The translations under genes were made by a program, and so were the position numbers. A stretch of DNA of 64,000 nucleotides from Rhodococcus sp. 14-2483-1-2 (GTDB lineage: Bacteria; Actinomycetota; Actinomycetes; Mycobacteriales; Mycobacteriaceae), in contig NZ_NPFW01000009.1 in the NCBI RefSeq assembly GCF_002259405.1, positions 1 to 64,000 of the forward strand, written 5' to 3'. Each line of letters opens with the position of its first letter. Within the stretch, counting starts at the first letter, position 1. Shown here in pieces: positions 9,124-18,211 of the stretch. The notes beneath the pieces were generated by a model that saw only the letters and a program-made list of their open reading frames with translations, was not told the origin of the DNA and made no database searches.

Positions 9124-9998
9124 GACAGCTGGAGTACTTCGTCGCGGTGGCCGAGGAAGCGAACTTCACTCGCGCCGCAGCCAGAGTGCACATCAGCCAA
9201 TCCGGCGTCAGCGCCCAGATCCGAGCGCTCGAACGCGAACTCGGAGCCGAGTTGATCGACAGATCAGGTGGCACAGCAACATTGACCACCGCAGGTCAGG
9301 CCGCGCTGCCGCAAGCCCGTGCGACGCTGGCCGCTGCCGGCTCGGTCAAGCAATCCGTCGACGACGTTGCCGGACTCCTGCGCGGATCGCTGCGCGTCGG
9401 GATGGTCACCGCCTGCACCGTCCCACAACTGTTCGACGCATTGGCCCGCTTCCATTCGGCGCACCCTGGCGTCGAACTTGCTCTCCACGAGGACAACTCG
9501 GACCGACTGGTGGCCGATGTGCGCGCCGGAGAACTCGACATCGCACTGGTCGGTGTCGCAGCTCGGGTGCCGGACGGAGTGGAATCGATGGTGGTGATCG
9601 AGGAGCGGATCGTTGCGGCCGTTCCACCGCAGCATCCTCTGGCAGCACAGGACACGGCGACGTTGGCGCAGGTGTGTGAACACCCGATCATCGCCCTTCC
9701 CCCCGGCACCGGGATCCGTGCCGTGTTCGACCGGGACTGCTACGGAGAAGGCCTCGCACCGCAGATCACGTTGCGGGCCAGCGCTCCCGACGCCGTGGCC
9801 GACCTCGCTGCCCGCGGCTTGGGGGTGGCGATCCTCAGCGCATCGATGGCGGAGTTCTACGGCGACAAGCTCGTCGCGGTCGAGCTCACGGACTCGCACA
9901 CCACCGCGCTACTGGCACTGGTGTGGCGGCCCAGAATGGGTCCGGCGCTGACCGAATTGGTTGCGGTGGCGACGCGCAGCTTCAGCGAATCCTCTTGA
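9114..9998 (+). CDS. LysR-family transcriptional regulator
   Basis: 294 residues. The N-terminal winged helix-turn-helix (MELRQLEYFVAVAEEANFTR, then ISQSGVSAQIRALERELG) and the C-terminal type-2 periplasmic-binding-like effector domain (from about residue 90, SLRVGMVTACTVPQLFDALA) are complete. The start overlaps the YjbR-like gene by 10 nt, so both are probably cotranscribed. The last 17 nt overlap the convergent small membrane-protein gene. Target and effector are unknown. Confidence 0.93.
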   Translation: MELRQLEYFVAVAEEANFTRAAARVHISQSGVSAQIRALERELGAELIDRSGGTATLTTAGQAALPQARATLAAAGSVKQSVDDVAGLLRGSLRVGMVTACTVPQLFDALARFHSAHPGVELALHEDNSDRLVADVRAGELDIALVGVAARVPDGVESMVVIEERIVAAVPPQHPLAAQDTATLAQVCEHPIIALPPGTGIRAVFDRDCYGEGLAPQITLRASAPDAVADLAARGLGVAILSASMAEFYGDKLVAVELTDSHTTALLALVWRPRMGPALTELVAVATRSFSESS

Positions 9999-10155
9999 CG
10001 GTGAACCACAGTGCGATCAACAGACCCAGCAGCGCCACTGACGGCACCACACCGGGATCACCCCCGATGATCCCGACGACGGCAACGATCAGAGCCAAGA
10101 GCGCGAAGAACCCGAGGATCCCCGCGAGCAACTGAAGGTGGTCCTGCGCCGTCAC
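9982..10155 (-). CDS. Small two-helix membrane protein coupled to sugar ABC permease
   Basis: 57 residues from GTG (MTAQDHLQLLAGILGFFALL...). Two hydrophobic stretches (about 10-32 and 38-52) are joined by GGDPGV, and the protein ends in TVKRIR, positive on the inside. The GTG overlaps the stop of the upstream permease as GTGA, the same arrangement used between the two permease genes, which argues that it is translated as the last gene of this operon. It is short and easily missed. No family was recognised. It could assist or regulate the transporter, which has no ATPase gene here. Confidence 0.72.
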   Translation of the reverse strand: MTAQDHLQLLAGILGFFALLALIVAVVGIIGGDPGVVPSVALLGLLIALWFTVKRIR

Positions 10156-10973
10156 GACTTGACGCCGCCCGCCGTCAGTCCGGAGATGATGCGGCGCTGG
10201 AACAGCAGCACCATGATCACCAGGGGAATGGCCACGATGGTGCCCGCGGCCATGATCGCGGCATACGGCACCACGAGCGGATCGTTACCGGTGAACCGCG
10301 CGATGGCCACGGTCACCGGTTCGGTCCTGTCACTCGAGAGCTGACTGGCGAGCAGGTACTCGTTCACCGCGGCGATGAACGCGAGGATCGCGGTGGTGAA
10401 CAACGCAGGTGCTGCGAGTGGGAGCATCACCAGTCGAAACGCTTGGAATCGTCCGGCACCGTCGATCCGTGCGGCTTCTTCGAGCTCCCAGGGCAATTCG
10501 GCGAAGAACGCCGCCAGCGTATAGATCGTCAGCGGTAGGACGAACGAGATGTTCGGGATGACCATCGCCTGGTAGCTGCCGATCCAGCCGATGTTGGTGA
10601 AGAACTGGAACAGCGGGGTCACCAAAGCGACCACGGGGAACATCGACGCACCCAGGATGATGCCCGTCACCACGTACTTGAAGCGAAAGTCGATGCGCGA
10701 GAGCGCGTATGCCGTGAAGATGCCGATGACCAACGCGATCAGCGTGGTCGCGCCGCCCACGATCAGGCTGTTGCCGACCGCACGCAGAAAATTGTTGCCG
10801 TTCGCCGTCGACAACGCGTTCTCGAAGTTCTCCCACGTGACGTGCGTCGGCCAGGGCGTCGTGTCGAAGGTGTACCGCGGGTCGCGGAATGCGGTAACGA
10901 CCATCCAATAGAACGGTGCCAGTCCCCAGACGAGAATGACGACGACACCGAGATAGATGCGAGCTTGCTTCAC
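10152..10973 (-). CDS. Carbohydrate ABC transporter permease, MalG/SugB type
   Basis: 273 residues from GTG (MKQARIYLGVVVILVWGLAP). It has six predicted membrane helices and the cytoplasmic EAA loop LEEAARIDGAGRFQAFRLVM, which docks the ATPase. APFYWMVVTAFRDPRY near the N-terminus is typical of the MalG subfamily. The start overlaps the upstream permease stop as GTGA. It is the second permease of an LpqY-SugA-SugB-like importer, probably for trehalose or a related disaccharide; the substrate is inferred from overall similarity only. Confidence 0.92.
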   Translation of the reverse strand: MKQARIYLGVVVILVWGLAPFYWMVVTAFRDPRYTFDTTPWPTHVTWENFENALSTANGNNFLRAVGNSLIVGGATTLIALVIGIFTAYALSRIDFRFKYVVTGIILGASMFPVVALVTPLFQFFTNIGWIGSYQAMVIPNISFVLPLTIYTLAAFFAELPWELEEAARIDGAGRFQAFRLVMLPLAAPALFTTAILAFIAAVNEYLLASQLSSDRTEPVTVAIARFTGNDPLVVPYAAIMAAGTIVAIPLVIMVLLFQRRIISGLTAGGVKS

Positions 10974-12016
10974 CGGCCGGGCCCCTTGCGCTGATTGTCC
11001 TGAGTGGCAACGGCATTGGCACCGAGGAACTTCACCAGGATGAACGCCACGACGAAGATCATGATGAACGAGATGGTCGACAACGACGCAGCACTGTTGA
11101 ATCCCTGCCGAATCTGATCCACCACCAGAATCGAGATGGTCCGCGTGGCGGGATTGCCCTCGGTGAGGATGGCCGGCAAGTCGTACATACGCAGCGCGTC
11201 CATGGTGCGGAACAGAATTGCCACCATCAACGCGGGCTTGACCAATGGCAGTGTGATCTTGGTGAACCGTTGCCACGCCGACGCGCCGTCCACGCGAGCC
11301 GCCTCGTAGACGTCGGTGGGAATCATCTGCAACCCGGCCAGGATCAGCAGCGCCATGAACGGCGTCGTCTTCCACACGTCGGCGATGATGACGGCGAAAC
11401 GAGCGGGCCAGGCGTCGCCGGTCCACAGAATGTTGGTTCCCAGAATGCGATTGGCGATGCCGTCGTACGCGAAGATGAAGTACCAGAGCTTGGCCGTGAC
11501 GGCCGTCGGGATCGCCCAGGGAATCAGGATCGCGGCGCGCAGCAGGGCTCGTCCGGCGAAGGTCTTGCCCATGATCACTGCCATTGCGAAGCCGATGACC
11601 ACCTCGATGGACACCGTCACGACGGTGAAGAACGCCGTGTTTCCGACCGCACCCCAGAACTGAGAACCGAGGGTTCCCGGCGGGCAGGGCACCGATGTGC
11701 CCGACGCCGAGGTGCACTGCTGCAGAAGCCAATGCGTGTAGTTGTCGAAGCCGGCAGAACCGCCGGAGACGAACATGCCGGTGGAGGGATCGAGACCGGG
11801 ATCCTTGGAGAAGGACATCACCAGCGCACGGATCACCGGGTAGACGATGACGATCGCGAGGATCACCATCGTCGGTGCGATCAACAGCCACGCCCGACCC
11901 TGCGTCAGGCCGAACCGCTTGTTCTTGGACCGCACATGCCGACCGCGGCCGGGGGACGAGCCCCCGGCCGCGGTGGTTGCGGCGGCCCCACTGGTCACAC
12001 CAGCAGGTACAGCCAT
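10970..12016 (-). CDS. Carbohydrate ABC transporter permease, MalF/SugA type
   Basis: 348 residues with GGGAGA 4 nt before the ATG. A 35-residue Gly/Ala-rich cytoplasmic tail precedes the first membrane helix (AWLLIAPTMVILAIVIVYPV). A periplasmic loop holds two Cys (QQCTSASGTSVPCPPG), possibly a disulfide. The EAA loop YEAARVDGASAWQRFTKITL is intact. It pairs with the downstream MalG-type permease and lies 14 nt after the binding-protein gene. Confidence 0.92.
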   Translation of the reverse strand: MAVPAGVTSGAAATTAAGGSSPGRGRHVRSKNKRFGLTQGRAWLLIAPTMVILAIVIVYPVIRALVMSFSKDPGLDPSTGMFVSGGSAGFDNYTHWLLQQCTSASGTSVPCPPGTLGSQFWGAVGNTAFFTVVTVSIEVVIGFAMAVIMGKTFAGRALLRAAILIPWAIPTAVTAKLWYFIFAYDGIANRILGTNILWTGDAWPARFAVIIADVWKTTPFMALLILAGLQMIPTDVYEAARVDGASAWQRFTKITLPLVKPALMVAILFRTMDALRMYDLPAILTEGNPATRTISILVVDQIRQGFNSAASLSTISFIMIFVVAFILVKFLGANAVATQDNQRKGPGR

Positions 12017-12030
12017 TGGTTCTCCCGAAA

Positions 12031-13311
12031 TCAGTTGGCGCCGGCGGTTTCGATACCGGCCTGCATGTCCGTGATCGCCTGGTCGACGCTCTTCTCACCC
12101 TTGATGGCGGCAGAAACGTTGTCCTGCACTGCCTTCGAGACGGCCGGGTAGAACGGGGTGACGGGACGCGGAACTGCGTTCTCGATGGATGCCTTCAATG
12201 CGGGAAGGTACGGCATCGCGGCGATCAGTGCGGGATCGTCGTACAGCGACGAGAGCACGGGCGGCAGTGCGCCCTCGGCGATGATGCGCTGAGCCTGCTC
12301 ACCCTGCAGGAACCGCAGGAAGTCGGCAGCAGTGGCCTTGTTCTCGGAGTACGCACTGATCGCGGCGTTGTATCCACCGAGCGTCGAGGTGCCGACTCCG
12401 GTGACTCCGGGAAGCGGTGCGACCGAGTACTTGCCGGCCACAGCCGAGCCTTCCTCCGCCGCGGTGCCGTAGACGTACGGCCAGTTACGCAGGAACAAGG
12501 TCTGACCGTCCTGGAACGCCTGCTGGCTCTCGGACTCCTTGAACGTGGTGTCCTGGGCCGGGATGACGCCGGTCTCGAACGCGGTGACGAGGGTCTGCAG
12601 TCCGGCCTTGGCCTCCGGGCTGTCGACGGTCGGGGTCTTGCCGTCTTCGGCGACGATCGATCCGCCGTGCGCGTTGATGATCTCCGACGCGTTGGCCGTC
12701 AGACCTTCGTACGGGGCGAATTGCCCGGCGTAGCAATCGATGTTGTTGTCCCGGGCGACCTGGCAATCCTCGGTGAGCTCGGCCCAGGTGGTGGGCGCCT
12801 CGGGGAGCAGATCACTGCGGTAGTAGAGCAGTCCGCCGTTGGTGTTCTTCGGCGCGGCGTACTGCGTGCCGTTGTAGGTTGCGCTGGCGACGGTCGCGGG
12901 GAGAACGCCTGCGTTGTCGAGTGCGAACTCGCCCTCCAGCGGCACGAGCCAGCCCTTGGCCGCGAACTCGGCGGTCCAGACGACGTCGAGTGCCATCACG
13001 TCGTAGTCGCTCTGCTGAGCCTGCAACTGCTGCACGAAGTCGTCGTGAGCCTGATCGGCGTCGGCGGACTGTTCCTTGAAGGTGACCTGCTCGTCGGGGT
13101 GGCTGGAGTTCCACTCCGAGATGATCTGCTGGACGACACCGGTCTCGGTGGTGTCCTGGCCCTCTACATAGGTGATAGGTCCACGGCCGTCGGCGTTTTC
13201 GGATGCAGCACCCGAATCGCCGCTCGAACCGCTGTCGCTCGAACAACCGGTGAGCGTCAGCAGCGTGGCTGCCGTAGCAACCACCGCCACCTTCGTGATC
13301 AAAGACGCCAT
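12031..13311 (-). CDS. Sugar-binding lipoprotein of an ABC importer, LpqY-like
   Basis: 426 residues. The signal peptide ends in a lipobox (LLTLTGC), so the protein is anchored at the outer membrane face. The mature part is a family 1 solute-binding protein with VVWTAEFAAKGWLVPLEGEF and a C-terminal LPALKASIENAVPRPVTPFY, features shared with LpqY/ThuE-type trehalose or maltose binders. Start chosen at ATG 13311, with GGAGA 6 nt upstream, over the in-frame GTG at 13323. First gene of a leftward four-gene operon that lacks the usual ATPase, so a shared MsiK/SugC-type ATPase encoded elsewhere is expected. Confidence 0.9.
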   Translation of the reverse strand: MASLITKVAVVATAATLLTLTGCSSDSGSSGDSGAASENADGRGPITYVEGQDTTETGVVQQIISEWNSSHPDEQVTFKEQSADADQAHDDFVQQLQAQQSDYDVMALDVVWTAEFAAKGWLVPLEGEFALDNAGVLPATVASATYNGTQYAAPKNTNGGLLYYRSDLLPEAPTTWAELTEDCQVARDNNIDCYAGQFAPYEGLTANASEIINAHGGSIVAEDGKTPTVDSPEAKAGLQTLVTAFETGVIPAQDTTFKESESQQAFQDGQTLFLRNWPYVYGTAAEEGSAVAGKYSVAPLPGVTGVGTSTLGGYNAAISAYSENKATAADFLRFLQGEQAQRIIAEGALPPVLSSLYDDPALIAAMPYLPALKASIENAVPRPVTPFYPAVSKAVQDNVSAAIKGEKSVDQAITDMQAGIETAGAN

Positions 13312-13499
13312 TGTTTTCTCCACTAACTTCTACACGGTGGTATGCGCCCGGAGATAGACCCGCAGAATCGTGCTGTGATGCTCCCCCGACACATATGTCG
13401 ATGGGAACTGTGGCACACAATGCACCGAATGGTGGTCGTTATCGCGTTCCTGAATCGGTCAACCCGGATGTGTCGGAGTCGGCCGGTAGCCTCTCGCTC

Positions 13500-14318
13500 A
13501 TGAGTTCGGACAAGATGCTGACGCGGATCGGCGGACTGCTACGCCAGGCCGAGTCCACCGACAATCCACACGAGGCCGAGGCCTTCATGGAGGCAGCTCA
13601 GCGTTTGGCCACGTCGGCGTCGGTCGATCTGGCGGTTGCTCGTTCGCACAGTGCGTCCAGGGAGCGGCAGTCGACGCCCAGCCAGAAGGTCGTCCCCATC
13701 GGAGAGCCGGGCAAGCGTGGGCTCAAGACCTATGTGCAACTGTTCGTGGCCATCGCCCACGCCAACGACGTCCAGTGCGACGTGTCCCGATCGTCGACGC
13801 AGGTGTTCGCCTACGGTTTCGACTCCGACATCGAGACCACCGAGGCCCTCTATTCCTCGCTGCTGATTCAGATGGTGCGAGCCTCGGACGCGTACATCAA
13901 GTCCGGTGCCTACCGATCCGAGACAGCCATCCGCACCGTCACCGAAATCAAGAATCGTCGACGCTACACCCGGCGCGAGGAAGTGCCCGTCGCTGCCGTG
14001 ACGGCACGGCTGAACTTTCAGACCGCGTTCGCGTCGCGCATCGGTCAACGGCTCGGCGAAGTGAAGAAGGACACCGAGGCCAAGGCCATCGAGCAGGAAC
14101 AACAGGGTGCTGGGACGGCACTGGTGTTGCGCAACAAAGAGATCGAACTACGCGACTACTACCGACAGACATCGACCGCGCGCGGACACTGGCGGGGCCA
14201 GAGCGCCAACGCCGGCTACTCCGAGGGTGCCCGAAGGGCCGGGGATCGAGCGGGGCGAAACGCAAGAATCGGTGGTCATGCAGAAATCGACGGAGCGAGC
14301 AGGCAGTTGGGTCGCTGA
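13500..14318 (+). CDS. DUF2786 domain protein
   Basis: 272 residues starting MSSDKMLTRIGGLLRQAEST. The N-terminal 45 residues are the DUF2786 helix pair (KMLTRIGGLLRQAESTDNPH, then EAFMEAAQRLATSASVDLA). A longer domain follows (about 65-200) and then a basic C-terminus (RAGDRAGRNARIGGHAE). TAGCCT ends 7 nt before the ATG, as for a leaderless mRNA. In related actinobacteria DUF2786 genes are, to my recollection, commonly next to a TIGR04338 metallohydrolase gene; here that partner is at 21278, beyond an inserted leftward operon. Function unknown. Confidence 0.82.
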   Translation: MSSDKMLTRIGGLLRQAESTDNPHEAEAFMEAAQRLATSASVDLAVARSHSASRERQSTPSQKVVPIGEPGKRGLKTYVQLFVAIAHANDVQCDVSRSSTQVFAYGFDSDIETTEALYSSLLIQMVRASDAYIKSGAYRSETAIRTVTEIKNRRRYTRREEVPVAAVTARLNFQTAFASRIGQRLGEVKKDTEAKAIEQEQQGAGTALVLRNKEIELRDYYRQTSTARGHWRGQSANAGYSEGARRAGDRAGRNARIGGHAEIDGASRQLGR

Positions 14319-15131
14319 CTACTGCGTTCGGGCCGAGGCCGCGAATACCGGCCATCCGATGTGGGTGCGCCACGACGTCGAATCCTCGGTATCGCGTGGC
14401 CCGACGGCGTAGACCTCGCGAACGGGCCCCGCGATGGCGAGGCCGTTGGTCTCGACGTACACCCCGAGAGCGCCGTAGGTGACGTCGATGTCGTCATGAG
14501 GCCCGTGATGTACCGTCACGGCGAGTTCGGTGGGCTGCAGCGTCAGCGGCCGAATCCTGTTGACAGACAGCGTATTCAGCGTGGGAATGTACACCGTCAT
14601 GATCCCGCGGCCCTCGGTGAACAACTCGTTGTCGTACAACCCACCCGCAGGACCCGTCGGCTCGACTCCGGCCGCATCGATCTCGGCCATCGCCGTGCTG
14701 TACCAGCCGAGCACCTCGGACGCGTCGACCACCTCGGAAACGGCTGCGACCGAACACTGTTCGGTGAGTATGCGTCGCACCTCGATAGTGGGCGGTGTCG
14801 GATCCAACAACCGGCGCAGCGCCGTCACCGCTGATCGGGTGTCGTCCAACTGCCGCTCGAGCCGAGTGAGGTGTTCGGTGATCAACCGGGCTCGGGCGTC
14901 GGGATCCGGCGTGGTGACGATCGCCCGCACCTCACGCTCGGGCATCTGCATGCTGCGGAACCGTCTGATGATCTGCGCCGTGGCGACCTGATCCGTGGCG
15001 TAGTACCGGTAGCCGGTGAAGTCGTCGACGGTGGCAGGTTCGAGCAACCCGGACTCGTGATAGCGCCGCAGAGTCTTGACCGACAGGTGCGTGATGCGAG
15101 AGAACTCGCCGATCGTCAGCAATCCGTTCAT
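14319..15131 (-). CDS. MerR-family regulator with GyrI-like effector domain
   Basis: 270 residues. The winged helix-turn-helix (TIGEFSRITHLSVKTLRRYH, then GYRYYATDQVATAQIIRRFR) is followed by a coiled-coil dimerisation helix (about 75-110) and a GyrI/BmrR-like ligand domain from about 120, with a PLTLQPTELAVTVHHGPHDD strand. Such proteins activate drug pumps by unwinding over-spaced promoters. It is the last gene of the leftward ABC-MFS block, 63 nt after the MFS gene, and its stop abuts the DUF2786 stop. The dyads at 15143-15176 are candidate operators. Confidence 0.9.
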   Translation of the reverse strand: MNGLLTIGEFSRITHLSVKTLRRYHESGLLEPATVDDFTGYRYYATDQVATAQIIRRFRSMQMPEREVRAIVTTPDPDARARLITEHLTRLERQLDDTRSAVTALRRLLDPTPPTIEVRRILTEQCSVAAVSEVVDASEVLGWYSTAMAEIDAAGVEPTGPAGGLYDNELFTEGRGIMTVYIPTLNTLSVNRIRPLTLQPTELAVTVHHGPHDDIDVTYGALGVYVETNGLAIAGPVREVYAVGPRDTEDSTSWRTHIGWPVFAASARTQ

Positions 15132-15142
15132 GTCGACATTCT

Positions 15143-15176
15143 GACCCCTCCCGGTGGGGGAGAGTCGACTCTCCCC
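15143..15176. promoter_or_regulatory. Overlapping dyads upstream of the merR gene
   Basis: GGGGAGAGTCGACTCTCCCC (15157-15176) is a perfect 20-bp palindrome. It overlaps an imperfect MerR-type dyad running from GACCCCTCCC to GGGGGAGAGTC (15143-15166). Both lie in the 63-nt gap between the MFS stop and the MerR start. The palindrome could also act as a transcript hairpin. Confidence 0.5.
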
Positions 15177-15194
15177 GAGGAGGAGCGTGACGGG

Positions 15195-16460
15195 TCAGTC
15201 GAGGCGCGCGAGCACCAACCGAAGTCCGATGACGCTGGCGATGGGGAACAGGGCCGCGACCAGCCACGGGATGGCTGCGCCCCAGCCGGTGTCGGGGGCG
15301 GCGTCGATCACCACACCGAGTGCGGTCGATCCGATGAGCACGCCGATGCCCCCGAGTGAGGCCATGAATCCGTAGTACGAGCCCAGTCGACGTTCGGCGG
15401 CCATGCGCGGCACCAGATCCCTGGCCTGTGGCATGGCGATCATCTGACCCAGTGCCAGCAGCAGGACGAACAGGGCGGCCGGGACGAGACCCACCACGCC
15501 CTGCAGCTCGAGGGGGGAGGTGGCCGCGACGAGCGCGAACGACGCAGCCATGACGGCGAATCCGATCGGCAACGTGACCCGCGGTGATACCCCGGCGACG
15601 CGTCGGGTGATGGGCAGTTGCGCCGACACCACCAGTACTGCCGAGATCGCGAAGAACCAGCCCAGCACGGTCTGCGAGCCCCAGGCGCGTTCGACCTCGA
15701 GAGGCAGCAGCAGGTACAGCTGGTTGTAGGCCACCAATTGCGCGCTCATCGCCACCGCGAACAGCACGAAGGTCCGGTTGCGCACCACGTCGGTCCAGCC
15801 CGACAGCCATGGGTCGTCACGATGTTCGCCGCGCTCACGCGGCAGCCACCGCACGTGAGCGGCGATGACCAGAACGAAGATCGCCGCAGCCACGAGGCAC
15901 GCGATCCTGAAATCGACGAGCAGCAGTACCGATCCGACGAGTGGGCCGGTGAACGAGCCGATCTGACTGCACACCGACATCAGCGCGAAGCTCTCGACAC
16001 GGGTTGGTCCGCCGTCGCGTTCACTCTTGCCCGCCTCGATCGCCACTGCGGATTCGACTGCGGGAGAGAACAATGCGGCCGCAAATCCGATCGCCACCGT
16101 GGCGATCAGCACGGCAGGCAGCGAATCGGCGAAAGCGAGACCCACGAATCCCAGTACCCGCAGAGCACAGCCGACGAGAACGACCGGTTTGATGCCCCAT
16201 CGATCGGCGAGGGTGCCACCGACGAAGAACAGTCCCTGCTGCGAGAAGGTCCTGATCCCGAGGACCACTCCGACGAGTGCGGCACCGAGCCCGAGGTCGC
16301 CCGTCAGATGCACCGACAGGTAGGGCAACACCATGAAAAAGCCGATGTTGAAGGTCATTTGGGTGAGGACGAGCAAACGGACGGTGGGGGTGGCGCGCCG
16401 CAGATCGACCAGAAACGACCACCGCCATCGCGTCGGCGACCTGTCGGTCCTCGAACTCAT
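15195..16460 (-). CDS. MFS transporter, MdtH-like drug or metabolite exporter
   Basis: 421 residues with twelve predicted membrane helices. The N-terminal half holds an MFS motif A (GGTLADRWGIKPVVL) between helices 2 and 3, and RTFSQQGLFFVGG precedes it, as in the MdtH-type pumps. The ATG overlaps the stop of the fused ABC permease as ATGA, so import and export functions are translationally coupled. This coupling to a peptide/nickel-type ABC importer is unusual and suggests that both handle one small molecule, perhaps a secreted metal chelator. Confidence 0.88.
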   Translation of the reverse strand: MSSRTDRSPTRWRWSFLVDLRRATPTVRLLVLTQMTFNIGFFMVLPYLSVHLTGDLGLGAALVGVVLGIRTFSQQGLFFVGGTLADRWGIKPVVLVGCALRVLGFVGLAFADSLPAVLIATVAIGFAAALFSPAVESAVAIEAGKSERDGGPTRVESFALMSVCSQIGSFTGPLVGSVLLLVDFRIACLVAAAIFVLVIAAHVRWLPRERGEHRDDPWLSGWTDVVRNRTFVLFAVAMSAQLVAYNQLYLLLPLEVERAWGSQTVLGWFFAISAVLVVSAQLPITRRVAGVSPRVTLPIGFAVMAASFALVAATSPLELQGVVGLVPAALFVLLLALGQMIAMPQARDLVPRMAAERRLGSYYGFMASLGGIGVLIGSTALGVVIDAAPDTGWGAAIPWLVAALFPIASVIGLRLVLARLD

Positions 16461-18208
16461 GTAACGCGCCCTCCTGCATCGACTTTCTCGACGACGCTAC
16501 CGGTCTTGCGCACACGCCCCGAGGTGGCACCGGCGAGCGAGACTGCGAGAACCGCCAGTGCAATCAAGGACGCGAGCGGAGCGGCGGTGACCCAGGGTGC
16601 TCGCTCGACGGCCGCGACCCCGTCGGACAGTATCAATCCCCAATCCGCAGTGGGGGGTTGCGGTCCGAGGCCGAGGAACCCGAGGGCCGCGAGAGCGAGA
16701 GCGACGCCGGGCAGCCGAATCATGGCGTGCCGCAGCACTACCGGAACGACGCTGGGCACGATGGAGCCGAACAGGATTCGCGCGTTCCCTGCCCCGAGTG
16801 TCGGCAGGATGGAGATGTACGGCCGAGCGCGGGTCTCCTCGACGAGAGCGGCAGTGTGCGCGGCGAGCGGAGCCCACGTGACGATGAGAACCGCGACGGC
16901 CGCCCCGCCTGCACTCGGACCCCAGATCGCTGCGATCAGAATGCCGGTGACCACCGGCGGTGCCGCATTGGTCACCTCGACCAGACCACGCGATGCCCGC
17001 GGAACCAGTCCCAGCAGCACGCCGACCACCAGGGCCCCGAGCGTGACAGCCAGCGACAGACCGATCGACCGCAGTGCGCCCTCGGCGACGCGGGCCAACA
17101 GATCTCGACCCGACGCGTCCGTTCCGAAGGGGTGGGCCGCTGATGGGGCCGCGAACTTCTCCCGCGTCGTCGCCTGGCCGTCGCGAGGGAGTCCGGCAAG
17201 CACCATGACCAGTAGGACGGACGCCGCAGCGATCGGCACCAACCACCGTCGCGGCGACGGATGAAAGACGCCGGACGGGATGGGCATCGCCTTCTCGTGC
17301 AGTGCGCTGCCGAGCAGCAGCCGTCGGGCCAGTTCGGCCGCGACACCGAGAGCAGCACTGACGGCCAGTAGAAGAACGATGTCGATCTGCAGGGCGGGAA
17401 GATCCTGCGACTGCGCGTCGCCCAGAGTGGTGCGGCCCAATCCCGGTATGGCGAAGACCTTTTCGACGGCCACTGCGCCGCCGGTCATGGCCACCATGAC
17501 CAGACCGATCTGCGACGCGAGCCCCGGAAGGGCGCGGCGCAGGACCGCCCCGGCGATCTGGGGCCGCGAGAAGCCTGCGACCGTCCACGTGATGACCCAC
17601 CCCTCGGTGAAGGTGACGGCGATCGCGTCGGCGAGCAGTCGCCCGATCAGCCCGCCCGCAGGCAACCCGAGCGCGAGCGCAGGTAGCACCGCGTACTCGG
17701 GACCACTCCAGCCGTAGGCCGGAAACGACAACCACACGGCACCGAGAACAACGAGTACCGACGCGAGCAGAAACTCCGGCATCGAGGTCAGCGCTGCGGC
17801 GACACCGCCACCCGTACGTTTCGGGGTGCCGCGCAGTCCGGCCCGCACGCTGGGGACGACCACGAGGGCGGCGACGGCGATCGCAACGAGCATCGCGAAG
17901 CCCATCAGCGTCATCGACACCAGTAGCGCATCGAGCGCCCCTGGCAGCACCGGCTGCCCTGTGTTCCACGATGTTCCGGGATTGCCCGACGCGATGCCGG
18001 TGAGCCAGTCCCAGAACATTCGCCACGGCCCCGCATCGAGTCCCAAATCGCGGCGAATTGCGTTCAGTGCCTCGGGGGTTGCTTCCTGCTCGGCCGAGCG
18101 GGCCCGCAGAATGCTCAGTGCCGGATCGCGATTCGACAGCCACGGCAGCATCCCCACGAGGATGACGACACCGGTGACGGCAACCAGACGCGAGACGGTT
18201 GTTCTCAC
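16457..18208 (-). CDS. Fused DppB-DppC ABC transporter permease
   Basis: 583 residues from GTG, about the sum of two permeases. The first half (about 1-310) is DppB-like, with a short N-terminus, ALNAIRRDLGLD, a central permease core and AIPGLGRTTLGDA. The second half (about 320-583) is DppC-like, with AAPSAAHPFGTDASGRDLLARV, the classic DppC HPFGTDxxGRD motif, and LRHAMIRLPGVALALAALGF near the EAA loop. Both permeases normally come from separate genes. No stop or restart signal is seen at the junction, so it appears a true fusion. It lies 3 nt after the binding-protein gene and is coupled to the MFS gene. Confidence 0.9.
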   Translation of the reverse strand: MRTTVSRLVAVTGVVILVGMLPWLSNRDPALSILRARSAEQEATPEALNAIRRDLGLDAGPWRMFWDWLTGIASGNPGTSWNTGQPVLPGALDALLVSMTLMGFAMLVAIAVAALVVVPSVRAGLRGTPKRTGGGVAAALTSMPEFLLASVLVVLGAVWLSFPAYGWSGPEYAVLPALALGLPAGGLIGRLLADAIAVTFTEGWVITWTVAGFSRPQIAGAVLRRALPGLASQIGLVMVAMTGGAVAVEKVFAIPGLGRTTLGDAQSQDLPALQIDIVLLLAVSAALGVAAELARRLLLGSALHEKAMPIPSGVFHPSPRRWLVPIAAASVLLVMVLAGLPRDGQATTREKFAAPSAAHPFGTDASGRDLLARVAEGALRSIGLSLAVTLGALVVGVLLGLVPRASRGLVEVTNAAPPVVTGILIAAIWGPSAGGAAVAVLIVTWAPLAAHTAALVEETRARPYISILPTLGAGNARILFGSIVPSVVPVVLRHAMIRLPGVALALAALGFLGLGPQPPTADWGLILSDGVAAVERAPWVTAAPLASLIALAVLAVSLAGATSGRVRKTGSVVEKVDAGGRVT

Positions 18209-18211
18209 TGC

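Noticed and set aside
16457-18208. The fused permease as a sequencing frameshift or missed stop
   Set aside because: Both halves keep motifs in one frame, neighbours are coupled by short overlaps, and no ribosome site or start is present at the junction.
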